Below are positions 25,113-33,109 of a stretch of DNA of 64,000 nucleotides, one piece after another (position 1 is the first letter of the stretch; each line of letters opens with the position of its first letter). The notes under the pieces were generated by a model that saw only the letters and a program-made list of their open reading frames with translations, was not told the DNA's origin and did not search any database. The stretch is taken from NCBI RefSeq assembly GCF_032268605.1, contig NZ_CP130318.1, forward strand, positions 873,501-937,500, read 5' to 3'. Source of the stretch: Paenibacillus aurantius. Lineage in GTDB: Bacteria > Bacillota > Bacilli > Paenibacillales > NBRC-103111. Both the position numbers and the translations under genes were made by a program.

Positions 25113-26081
25113 TTAGTAGATGCCGTCTTCGCCGAAGCGCTTGGCAAGCTTGTTCGCCCCGACGACGAGAATGAGGCCGACGACCGACTTGAACAGGCCT
25201 ACTGCGGTGGCAAAGCTGAAATCCGACTGCAGAATGCCTTTGTAATAGACATAGGTGTCGAGCACATTCCCGACCTCCTCGACATAAGGGTTCAGCATGA
25301 GGAAAATCTGTTCGAAGCCATTGTCAAGCACCGTGCCGAGCCGCAGAATGAGCAAAATGATGATCGTGCCGCGGATGCCAGGCAGGGTCACGTGCCACAT
25401 TCGTTTCCAGCGTCCCGCTCCGTCCACGATCGCGGCTTCCTGCAGCTCCGGGTTTACCGCGGCCAGGGCGGCCAGGAAGACGATGGTCCCCCACCCGGCT
25501 TCCTTCCATATAATTTCCAGGACGAGCAAGGGCTTGAACAGCCAGGGAAGCTGAAGAAACTGCACCGACGGCCAGCCGAACAGCTTGGCGGTCATGGAAT
25601 TGATCACGCCGTCGCTCCGCAGAAACAGAGTGACGATGCCGATCACCACCACCCACGACAGAAAGTGGGGAAGGTAGATGAAGGATTGCAGGAGACGCTT
25701 GAACCGTTCGTTCCGGATCTCGTTCAGCAGCAGGGCGAGCCCGATCGGAACCGGGAAGGCGAAGGCGATCTGCAGGAAGGACAGTGTCAGCGTGTTGACC
25801 AGCACCTGGAGCACCTCGGGGTTGTCGAAGATGCGCGCAAAGTGGGCGAAGCCGACCCAATCGCTGTGCAGAAAGCCTTGGAACGGGCTGTAGTCCTGAA
25901 AGGCGATAACCGACCCCAGCAGGGGGACATACTTGAAGAGAAGGAAATACAGGGCTCCCGGCAGGACAAACGCATACATGTAGCGGCTGTTCCATAGCTT
26001 GCGGCCGATGGTCGGCTCGCGCTTGGAGCGGTTCGCGGCGAGCGGGGAGACGGGGTCGAGCGGTTCGGTAAACGATGCCAT
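25113..26081 (-). CDS. LplB-type ABC sugar permease
   Basis: A 322-residue permease, six predicted membrane segments, first at FVLPGALYFLLFKYVPLLG (about 38-56). The EAA motif is QEAAIVDGAGRWKRMWHVTL (about 215-234). AAGGAGGG precedes ATG 26081. It is the first gene of a minus-strand operon: permease, permease, binding protein, large helical protein. The upstream sensor-regulator gene ends in its own terminator, so the operon has a separate promoter in 26082-26220; a candidate TTTACG-N18-TATTCT is seen there. Confidence 0.92.
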   Translation of the reverse strand: MASFTEPLDPVSPLAANRSKREPTIGRKLWNSRYMYAFVLPGALYFLLFKYVPLLGSVIAFQDYSPFQGFLHSDWVGFAHFARIFDNPEVLQVLVNTLTLSFLQIAFAFPVPIGLALLLNEIRNERFKRLLQSFIYLPHFLSWVVVIGIVTLFLRSDGVINSMTAKLFGWPSVQFLQLPWLFKPLLVLEIIWKEAGWGTIVFLAALAAVNPELQEAAIVDGAGRWKRMWHVTLPGIRGTIIILLILRLGTVLDNGFEQIFLMLNPYVEEVGNVLDTYVYYKGILQSDFSFATAVGLFKSVVGLILVVGANKLAKRFGEDGIY

Positions 26082-26220
26082 AATGGGCGGCCCTCCTTGT
26101 TTGGGGATACCGTTAGAATAGGGAAAGCCGGGCGGCTTCGTAAACAATCCATTTTTGGCGGGGGCGGCGCAAAGCATGATACTCATCTGCAAGCGGAGAT
26201 ACAAGGCGTCCGGAACGGCA

Positions 26221-26245
26221 AAAGCCGGGCTTTGCGGCCCGGCTC
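26221..26245 (-). terminator. Terminator of the Cache/AraC regulator gene
   Basis: AGCCGGG (26224-26230) and CCCGGCT (26239-26245) pair; read on the minus strand the stem is followed by TTTTGCC. Confidence 0.75.
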
Positions 26246-26275
26246 CTGGGGGTGATGGCGGTTAATGCGAGGATT

Positions 26276-28549
26276 TCAGCGGGCCTGCTCGCGGTACTGC
26301 CCGGGGGAATGGCCGGTGTGCTGCTTGAAGGCGCGGGAGAAATTTTGGGTGTTCGTATATTGAAGACGCTCGGCGATTTCCTTGATCGGCATAGGGGTAT
26401 GGGCGAGCCATTCCTTCGCCTTGGACATCCGGCATTCCATCACATAGTCGATAAAATTGCAGCCCTTCTCTTCCTTGAACATCCGGCTCAGCTGGGAAGG
26501 GGACAGCCCGCAGCGGCTCGCTGCCTCCTGAAGGGAAAGCTCCTGCTCCGCCCCGTTGTGGATATACTCCACCACCTGCTGGACGAGCCGGGCGGCGACC
26601 GAGGGGGAGAGCTTCTCGTACCGGCTCCGCAGGGCCGGGAAGAACTCCTGCTCGAACCAGGCCTTGATGGCGTCGAGCGATTCGGCCTCCATCAAGCGGC
26701 TGTAGGCCTTCAGGCTGACGAGCTCGGACAGGTCCAAGCCGAGCTCGTCCAGGCCGTGGTCCACCTCGGCCAGAAGCTGGGTGAAGATGCCGATAACGGA
26801 CTGGGCGGCCGGCGCCACCCGGGGCAGCTCCTGCATGAAGTGTTCGAATTCGGAGGAAGCCTCGTCGATCCGCCCTTCCGCGATCCGCTTTACGATCCCC
26901 TTCTGCCGTTTGATCAGCATCCGGGTGGACTGGCCGATGGCGGGCATCTGCCGGACGGCCTCCGGCTGGACGGTGATGTCGCCGCCAAGCAGCATCCGGT
27001 ACTGGAGCAGGTCGAGCCCCTCCTGGTAGGCCTCGTGAAGACGGGAGCGGGAGTAGCAGGGGCGGGTGATGGCCGCCGTCACGGTGAATTTCAGGAACAG
27101 ACTGATGTGAAACCGGATCTGATGGCACAGCGCCTCCGCTTCATCCGCAGCGGCTTCACCGAAGGAGGACAGGGAGAGGATCAAGGCGACTTGGCCGGGC
27201 TTGGGGGTGACCGTCCAGCATTCCTGCTTCTCTCCCGCCAGCTCGGTGATCACTTTGGACATGGAGTACATCATGAGCGAGCGGTCCCGGCCCCAGTAAC
27301 GTTCCTGGAAATGGGCGAATTGATCCACCTCGAACAGACAGAGAAGAAAGACCGGACCGTCCAGCTTCAGCTGGTTCCGGGAGCTTTGTTGGGCGAAGTC
27401 CCTTTCGGATATTTCGCCCCGCAGAAGCTGAAGAAGCAGATTCTCCTTAAGCAGAGGAAGCTTCTCCTTAAGCTCGTCGGCCAGGCGGTTGTTCGTCTCC
27501 AGCATGTTTGCCATGAAGCGGTCCAGCTCGGCGAGAGAGGAGGAGGCGGACAGGGGAAGCTTCGGTAATCTTTGGAGCAGGGTCTGGATCGGGACGTAGA
27601 GCCGGTGGGAGGCGAACAGCACCATAATGACGCAGAGGAGCGACAGGGAGCCGGTTATGAGCCAGGTCAGGTTACGGATCTGCTGCGATTTGGCCGTCAG
27701 GTTGGCGCTGGGCGTCAGAACGAGATAAGACCAGTCGTTAAAGGCGGAACGAAGCGAAGACAGGTGAAAGGACCGGTTCTCCAGCATCAGGGTATCGCTC
27801 AGCGGAGAACGGGAGGCCTGTACCCTCCGGTAAAGGGAATGCTCCAGCGGGGTGCCGATTTCCTGCTCCGTTTCGCCAAGAACGATCCGCCCTTCGCCGT
27901 TCACGGCAAGCACCCGGCTCCCGTCTCCCAGGCTGACCCGCTTGAGCATCTGGTAGAGACGGCTCATGTCCACCTCGAGTACAAGCGTTCCGTCGAGGCC
28001 GGACGGCCCGATCGGGCGGACGATCAGGAGGTCCTTCTGCGAAGGGTAGGTATTGGCCGGGATAATCCGGGCACCCGTCCCGGCCGGCTGGGAGAACAAA
28101 AAGGCTCCGTATGGAAATTCATTCTCGGGTATGAGGCCGAGGCGGCTCGAAAATACTTTAGAGAAATGATGATAAACGAGGTTAATATGTAACAGGATAT
28201 CGGAATAGCTCCGGTATTTGGCAATGGTATCCTTCATATCGAGGGAGGCTTCGAGGGCGTCGAGCTGGTCCATGGAGATGCCCATGCGCACCGACTTCTC
28301 AATGGTCACGTCCCCTGCCAGCTGGATCGATAAATAATCCAGCCGCTTCAGGACGGTATCGACCTGATCGGCCAGCTGCCGGAGGGCCAGCTCATGCTTG
28401 GCGCTCACCTCCGTCTGAATCCGGCTCGAAGCCAGATACGAGGCGGCCGTGCCCAGAATCAGCACCGGGATGTGGCTGATCAGGAGCGAGAAGAGGATGA
28501 GCTTCTGCTTGAACGTGAGTCTTTCCTGCAGGGAAGGGAGGGGGAGCAT
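26276..28549 (-). CDS. Membrane-anchored Cache/AraC-type regulator
   Basis: A 757-residue regulator with the same layout as the one at 16613. Membrane segment one is LILFSLLISHIPVLILGTAA (about 17-36), an extracytoplasmic Cache-like sensor follows to about 285, and segment two is LTWLITGSLSLLCVIMVLFA (about 291-310). An intracellular linker leads to the AraC domain at about 660-757 (LSLQEAASRCGLSPSQLSRMF, IAERLQYTNTQNFSRAFKQH). AAAGGAA lies upstream of the ATG. It is directly upstream of the 26.1-20.4 kb transporter operon on the same strand, whose sugar-dependent activation it probably controls. Confidence 0.9.
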   Translation of the reverse strand: MLPLPSLQERLTFKQKLILFSLLISHIPVLILGTAASYLASSRIQTEVSAKHELALRQLADQVDTVLKRLDYLSIQLAGDVTIEKSVRMGISMDQLDALEASLDMKDTIAKYRSYSDILLHINLVYHHFSKVFSSRLGLIPENEFPYGAFLFSQPAGTGARIIPANTYPSQKDLLIVRPIGPSGLDGTLVLEVDMSRLYQMLKRVSLGDGSRVLAVNGEGRIVLGETEQEIGTPLEHSLYRRVQASRSPLSDTLMLENRSFHLSSLRSAFNDWSYLVLTPSANLTAKSQQIRNLTWLITGSLSLLCVIMVLFASHRLYVPIQTLLQRLPKLPLSASSSLAELDRFMANMLETNNRLADELKEKLPLLKENLLLQLLRGEISERDFAQQSSRNQLKLDGPVFLLCLFEVDQFAHFQERYWGRDRSLMMYSMSKVITELAGEKQECWTVTPKPGQVALILSLSSFGEAAADEAEALCHQIRFHISLFLKFTVTAAITRPCYSRSRLHEAYQEGLDLLQYRMLLGGDITVQPEAVRQMPAIGQSTRMLIKRQKGIVKRIAEGRIDEASSEFEHFMQELPRVAPAAQSVIGIFTQLLAEVDHGLDELGLDLSELVSLKAYSRLMEAESLDAIKAWFEQEFFPALRSRYEKLSPSVAARLVQQVVEYIHNGAEQELSLQEAASRCGLSPSQLSRMFKEEKGCNFIDYVMECRMSKAKEWLAHTPMPIKEIAERLQYTNTQNFSRAFKQHTGHSPGQYREQAR

Positions 28550-28788
28550 GGCATCCGGTTCCTTTCTTCAAGAGAATGGCTCTACGGCGGGAAGCCTTCT
28601 GCCTTCATTATAGCAGAACGAACCTCCTTCCGACCGGACACCTGCGTTTGAGGCAGCTTATTTTGGCATGACCGGGGCGGCAAGATCATAAGTTTATTTA
28701 TTTCCGTAACGATGGTATGCTAGGGGCAGGTGTTGTCAAACTTAGGAATGGGGACAAGGAAGGGCATTATCGCAAACGGAGTGATGAT

Positions 28789-28941
28789 TTGAGCAAAGCC
28801 AAGGGCAAGGGCGGAACGGGCCGGGGAACCGATAAGAAGGGCTGGAACCGCTGGCAGGCTGCCGCAAACCGCGCCAAGAGCGCACCTAAACCATACAAGA
28901 GCAAAGGCACTAAAAATAAAGACGACTCACCGCCTAAGTAA
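28789..28941 (+). CDS. Small basic Gly/Lys-rich protein
   Basis: A 50-residue basic protein, MSKAKGKGGTGRG at its start, then KKGWNRWQAAANRAKS and a Lys/Pro-rich tail. The composition suggests nucleic-acid or ribosome association, but no known domain is recognised. The start is taken as TTG 28789, with GGAG 6 nt upstream; the frame is open for 24 more codons upstream but without a comparable ribosome-binding site. It is the first of three small genes in a row. Confidence 0.6.
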   Translation: MSKAKGKGGTGRGTDKKGWNRWQAAANRAKSAPKPYKSKGTKNKDDSPPK

Positions 28942-28963
28942 AATAAGAACAGGATGGGATCAT

Positions 28964-29407
28964 TTGAGCATTCAGGAAAGCAAAACCGAGCTGCCAGAAA
29001 ATTACGAGGCTTTGAGGGCGGCCGCGAACCGGACGTCCTCCTGGAGGGACCGCCTTGCCGCCGTCGAAGAGCTGGGGAAATTCAACACCCCGTCCACTAT
29101 CGATGTGCTGACCCACCGGATGAATAACGACACCGTATATCGGGTACAGGAGGCGGCTTACCGCAAACTCCGCTCCTTTGGCGAGGATGTCAAGCAGCCG
29201 GCGAGAAGGAAAGGCGAGCTCATCCGCGGAGCTAATAAGACCTTCGTCCGGATCAAGAAAAGCCTGCCGCGGGAGCATTCCTACGAAGCGTTCAAGGAAA
29301 AGCTCCGGAACATGAGGCTGGATCTGTACGACGCCTACGAAGGCGACAAGGGCGACGAGTTTGACGCTTGGCTGAAGAGCACCTGGGAAGGGCTTTTGCG
29401 CCGGTAA
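28964..29407 (+). CDS. HEAT-repeat-like protein
   Basis: A 147-residue helical protein. Residues 24-75 (WRDRLAAVEELGKFNTPSTIDVL and the next helix pair with YRVQEAAYRKLRSFG) fit one to two HEAT/PBS-type repeats, usually protein-binding surfaces. The C-terminal half is charged and helical. The start is TTG with AGGATGGG upstream. It lies 22 nt after the small basic gene and 36 nt before the next, so the three form a probable operon. Partner and role unknown. Confidence 0.72.
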   Translation: MSIQESKTELPENYEALRAAANRTSSWRDRLAAVEELGKFNTPSTIDVLTHRMNNDTVYRVQEAAYRKLRSFGEDVKQPARRKGELIRGANKTFVRIKKSLPREHSYEAFKEKLRNMRLDLYDAYEGDKGDEFDAWLKSTWEGLLRR

Positions 29408-29443
29408 GGTTTTTTACTAATACTATTAATTAGGAGTGATCAT

Positions 29444-29752
29444 CTGAGAAAGCATAAACCCATGTCGTTCGACGAGCTCTTAACCGAGCTCCAAGGCAAG
29501 AAAACGGTCCAGGATGACCCCGATCAGGTTTCGCTGGAGCAATTGTTCCCCGACTCGTTCATGGAGAAGCATACGCGATTCCCGAGCTTCGGAGAGTTCA
29601 TGGAGGCGGGCAGCTTTCCGGTCAAAACCCATGAAGACATCCGCAACCTCCACCGGGAGCTCTTGGACCGGCATGTGGCCCGCCAGACGGATTTCACCGA
29701 TTGGACTGCCATGCTGGACCGGGCAAACCGGGAGTTTGCCGGAATGAAATAA
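29444..29752 (+). CDS. Small acidic conserved-type protein, probable CTG start
   Basis: A 102-residue soluble protein of unknown function with MSFDELLTELQGKKTVQDD early and a helical C-terminus (EDIRNLHRELLDRHVARQT). The first ATG is at 29462, but AGGAG (29432-29436) lies 25 nt before it. The same AGGAG is 7 nt before the in-frame CTG 29444, adding MRKHKP. The local layout, SD-TGATCAT-start-GAG, copies that of the two preceding TTG-started genes. A terminator follows. Confidence 0.6.
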   Translation: MRKHKPMSFDELLTELQGKKTVQDDPDQVSLEQLFPDSFMEKHTRFPSFGEFMEAGSFPVKTHEDIRNLHRELLDRHVARQTDFTDWTAMLDRANREFAGMK

Positions 29753-29774
29753 ACGCGACAGCATAATCCCCATT

Positions 29775-29811
29775 AACCTTAACCGGTTGTTAAGCCGGTT
29801 AAGGTTTTTTT
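29775..29811 (+). terminator. Terminator of the three-gene group
   Basis: AACCTTAACCGG (29775-29786) and CCGGTTAAGGTT (29795-29806) make a 12-bp stem followed by T residues to 29811. Confidence 0.93.
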
Positions 29812-29840
29812 GGTTTCCGATATGCCCGGGATGGTACCAA

Positions 29841-29869
29841 TTGACAGGCCCAAGGACCCGTGGTATGGT
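29841..29869 (+). promoter_or_regulatory. Sigma-A promoter upstream of the large secreted protein
   Basis: TTGACA (29841-29846) and TATGGT (29864-29869) are 17 bp apart. The start of the propeller protein is 260 bp downstream, leaving a long leader that contains two repeat elements and a cre site. Confidence 0.65.
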
Positions 29870-29886
29870 GGTTTTGTGTTATACAG

Positions 29887-29985
29887 ACCAGATATATACC
29901 AGATAAACATCCTGCGAGGGAGGAAAGGAGGGGAAATCGGAGTTCGTTTGGAACGTATGGTAGTTAACGAACCAGACATATACCA
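29887..29985. repeat. Pair of 15-bp direct repeats, possible operators
   Basis: ACCAGATATATACCA (29887-29901) recurs as ACCAGACATATACCA (29971-29985) with one base changed. The first copy lies just downstream of the -10 of the promoter at 29841. The AGAYATA core resembles the motif at the two other promoters of the locus, so they may be sites for one regulator. Confidence 0.5.
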
Positions 29986-30054
29986 ATGGCGCCTTGAATA
30001 GAGAAGAAAAAGGGAAGGTAATCAAGAAAATCGTACTTAAGTCACACTTGTTTT

Positions 30055-30068
30055 TGAAAGCGTTATCA
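30055..30068 (+). promoter_or_regulatory. cre site (CcpA binding)
   Basis: TGAAAGCGTTATCA matches the catabolite-responsive element TGWNANCGNTNWCA at every fixed position. It lies 62 nt upstream of the propeller-protein start, inside the transcribed leader, where CcpA would block elongation when preferred sugars are present. Confidence 0.75.
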
Positions 30069-30129
30069 TATTTTGTCGAATCTTGATAAGAATCAGCATC
30101 CATCCTTTAGGAAATGAGGGAATTGCACC

Positions 30130-32907
30130 ATGAAGAATTGGCTCCGCCTCGGAAAAAAAGGGCTGACAGGCTGTCTGGCCCTCGGCCTGGCTTTCGGCAG
30201 CCTGATGATCCAACCCGTACCGGCGTCAGCACGGGTCGACAAAACGTTCAGCGAACCGGTCGATCTCGGATCGCCTATTCAAAGTATCGCCATCTACAAT
30301 GCCTCCTTCGGTATGGAAGACGGGCGGCAGGTCATGTATACGACCGTCTCCGGCAAGCCGGCCATCTTTCAGGTCGTCGATCTGGTTTCGAAGGAAATTC
30401 TCCGCAAGTTTCCGCTGACGGGGGCTGAAAGCTCCTGGTCCCACCTTACCCTCCCGGACGGCACGGTGTATATCGGGGGAAGCGGCGGGAGCGGCAGGCT
30501 TTATTCCTATTCCCCGGTCACCAAACAGCTGAAGGACTTGGGAAGCATTGGGGAAGGAGTGGCTTACGGGCTTTCCCACGATGAGAAGGGCCGGGTCTAT
30601 TTCGGAACCTATCCCAACGCCAAGGTAGGCCGTTACGATCCGGCGACGGGCGAGTTGAAGGACTACGGGACGGTGGCCCCCGGCCGCAATTACACGCGCG
30701 CTACCGCTTATCTGAACGGCTACCTGTATGCCGGAATCGGCATTCAGGGAAGCCTGGTCCGGCTCAATGTGGAGACCGGGGAAACGAAAGAGATTGCCCT
30801 GCCCACCTATGGAGGGGCGGTTCAGACCGCGGATGTGTACCAATTGGACGCGGCCGGCAAGTACATTGTAGCCGGACTGGGCAGCGGGAACCGGGCGCTG
30901 CTGTTCTATGACACCGAGAAGGAAGAATGGAGCGACAAGTATTACCTCGATAACAAGGGCATCAAGCTCTCCCTAGGCAAGCCGGGGAGCAACAAGGCGT
31001 ATTTCGTCCAGAACAACCATCTGCTGGAGCTCGATCTGAATACCTTGAACGCGGTGGATACCGGAATCGAATACGGGACGTTCCTGCGGAATACGGAATG
31101 GATCGAGATCCCGAACGATCCCGACCTGCCCGGCTCATCGCTGGCCACCGTCACGTTCGGCGGCGGGGTGGCCTATATGAACCTGGAGACGAAGAAGGTC
31201 AAGTCGGTTTCCTATGACATGTCCGGCAACCCGATTCCCATCCAGACGCTGGAGAAAGGTCCGGACGGCCGCCTCTACATGAGCGGATACCCGGGGGGTA
31301 AAGGAGCCCGGTTCTCTCCGGAAACGGGCCAAATGGAATCCTTCAACTTGGGCCAGTCCGAAGGCATGGGAGCCCTCGGAAACAAGCTGTACCTGGGCAA
31401 TTACACGGGAGCCATGATCTATGAGCTTGATGTGACCCAGCCGCTTGAGGACAAGGTCAACCCGAAGCTTATCTATGACATTCCGCATGAAGACCGGCCC
31501 TTTATCATCAAGTCCGGGGAAGGCAAGCTGTTCATCGGGACCATCCCGGATTACGGTGTGCTGGGCGGAGCTCTGACGGTTCTCGACCCCACCACCGGAA
31601 AAGAACCAGTCGTTTACCCTGACGTGATCCATAACCAGTCGATTGTCGGTCTGGCCGTCCGGGACGGGAAGCTGTACGGGTCGACGACGGTAGCCGGGGG
31701 ACTCGGCATCGATCCAACCGAGCCGGCGGCTAAGCTGTTCGTCTGGGATATCGCCACCGGGAAGAAAATAAAGGAATGGGTGCCGAGCATACCGGATGCG
31801 GTTTCCCAGCCGAAAATCATCAGCGGGCTGACCTTCGGTCCGGACGGATTGCTCTGGGCGGCGGGGAACGGCACGATCTTCGCCATGAACCCGGATACGC
31901 TGGAGATTGTGAAGAGCAAGACGATCTATCCGACCGTAACGGATTACGGAAGATGGCGGCCGGTTCATATTCGGGTAGGCTCGGACGGGCTTCTCTATAC
32001 GACGCTGGCCGGGAAGCTGACCGTTATGGATCCTAAGGCTCTGGATTCCGTCACACTGGCTTCCACCGAGCTCATGACGCTCGGGAACGACGGCAGCATC
32101 TATTACGCCGACAGCACTTCCTTGAAGAAGATAACCGTCACGAAAGGGACGGGAGAGCTTCCAGTGAAGATCGGGGTTCCGGTCGTCAACGGCTCCTTCG
32201 ATCAGGCTGTGGGGACCGATGGCAAGATTCCGGGATGGACCTCTCTGTTCTCGGTCACGCCGAATGTTTCCTACGGCATCTCCAGCGAGGTGGTCCGCTC
32301 GGCGCCCGGCAGCCTAAAGCTGACGGACAAGGCAACCAATGAGACCGTCGGGGTGAAGTCGGATCCGATGCCGGTTACGCCCGGGACGGAATATACGGTC
32401 AATATGAACGTGTATTTGCAGAGCGGGCGCACCTTAGCCACGCTAAACTTTTACGACGCGAACGATAAGGAAATCGGGCAGACCTCCGTGCAGATTACAA
32501 CGAATGCCGGGAAGTGGCAGCCGCTTACTATGACGAAGGCGGCACCCGAGGGCTCCGTCTATGCGAGAGTGGTGCTGTTCTGCTCGAACCTGTGGATGAC
32601 GACCGCCTATTATGACGACGTCACCATGTCCTACACGTTGAAGATTAATCCCGAAGGACTGCTTACCCGGATCGACGGGCTGGAGCAAAGCGGAGACTTG
32701 AAGCATTCCGTCAGCGCGCAGCTGGCCAATGCGGTCAAGCAGGCGGTGCACCAGAAGGAGAAGGGGAGCTATGAGCAGGCGGTGAAGCATCTGCAGGATG
32801 CCCTAATGCATCTGGAGAAGGCGAAGCCGGAGGATGCAACGGATGCCGCCCGTTCCCTGCTGAAGCCGGTGCTGGAGGCTTTTATCGGGGATTGGTCTCA
32901 GCTGTAG
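30130..32907 (+). CDS. Large secreted beta-propeller protein with CBM-like and FIMAH-type domains
   Basis: A 925-residue secreted protein. A signal peptide ends near residue 36 (PVPASARVD). Residues 40-680 are repeated four-strand blades (GRVYFGTYPNAKVGRYDPATG, DGRLYMSGYPGGKGARFSP), the pattern of a beta-propeller. Residues 690-835 resemble a family 4/9-type carbohydrate-binding module (VVNGSFDQAVGTDGKIPGWTS). The last 85 residues (LLTRIDGLEQSGDLKHSVSAQL and following helices) match the FIMAH-type module found in secreted Paenibacillus proteins. There is no catalytic motif I can name. It shares its layout with the protein at 39442, and the cre site upstream suggests a role in sugar use. Confidence 0.82.
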   Translation: MKNWLRLGKKGLTGCLALGLAFGSLMIQPVPASARVDKTFSEPVDLGSPIQSIAIYNASFGMEDGRQVMYTTVSGKPAIFQVVDLVSKEILRKFPLTGAESSWSHLTLPDGTVYIGGSGGSGRLYSYSPVTKQLKDLGSIGEGVAYGLSHDEKGRVYFGTYPNAKVGRYDPATGELKDYGTVAPGRNYTRATAYLNGYLYAGIGIQGSLVRLNVETGETKEIALPTYGGAVQTADVYQLDAAGKYIVAGLGSGNRALLFYDTEKEEWSDKYYLDNKGIKLSLGKPGSNKAYFVQNNHLLELDLNTLNAVDTGIEYGTFLRNTEWIEIPNDPDLPGSSLATVTFGGGVAYMNLETKKVKSVSYDMSGNPIPIQTLEKGPDGRLYMSGYPGGKGARFSPETGQMESFNLGQSEGMGALGNKLYLGNYTGAMIYELDVTQPLEDKVNPKLIYDIPHEDRPFIIKSGEGKLFIGTIPDYGVLGGALTVLDPTTGKEPVVYPDVIHNQSIVGLAVRDGKLYGSTTVAGGLGIDPTEPAAKLFVWDIATGKKIKEWVPSIPDAVSQPKIISGLTFGPDGLLWAAGNGTIFAMNPDTLEIVKSKTIYPTVTDYGRWRPVHIRVGSDGLLYTTLAGKLTVMDPKALDSVTLASTELMTLGNDGSIYYADSTSLKKITVTKGTGELPVKIGVPVVNGSFDQAVGTDGKIPGWTSLFSVTPNVSYGISSEVVRSAPGSLKLTDKATNETVGVKSDPMPVTPGTEYTVNMNVYLQSGRTLATLNFYDANDKEIGQTSVQITTNAGKWQPLTMTKAAPEGSVYARVVLFCSNLWMTTAYYDDVTMSYTLKINPEGLLTRIDGLEQSGDLKHSVSAQLANAVKQAVHQKEKGSYEQAVKHLQDALMHLEKAKPEDATDAARSLLKPVLEAFIGDWSQL

Positions 32908-32951
32908 TTACAAAGAGCATACGGAAATAATAACCATCAACTTTTAACCCA

Positions 32952-32986
32952 GGGCCCTTCTTCTTTGTGAAGAATGGCCTTTTTTT
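32952..32986 (+). terminator. Terminator after the first propeller gene
   Basis: GGGCCCTTCTTC pairs with GAAGAATGGCC around TTTGT, followed by T7 (32980-32986). Confidence 0.87.
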
Positions 32987-33038
32987 CATCTGATGGAATG
33001 GCGTTGCAAAATACATTAGGGGGAACTAATAAACCCTA

Positions 33039-33092
33039 TTGACAGGGGATAAAAAAGAAAATACGATATAATTGTGAGTTAGATATACACTA
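33039..33092 (+). promoter_or_regulatory. Promoter and putative operator of the binding-protein gene
   Basis: TTGACA (33039-33044) is followed at 17 bp by TACGAT (33062-33067) and at 22 bp by TATAAT (33067-33072). Just downstream lies TTAGATATACACTA (33079-33092), very similar to sequences at the promoter at 36299. The segment TTGACAGGGGA is also shared by both promoters. Confidence 0.6.
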
Positions 33093-33109
33093 TTTAAGGG
33101 GATGATCAT

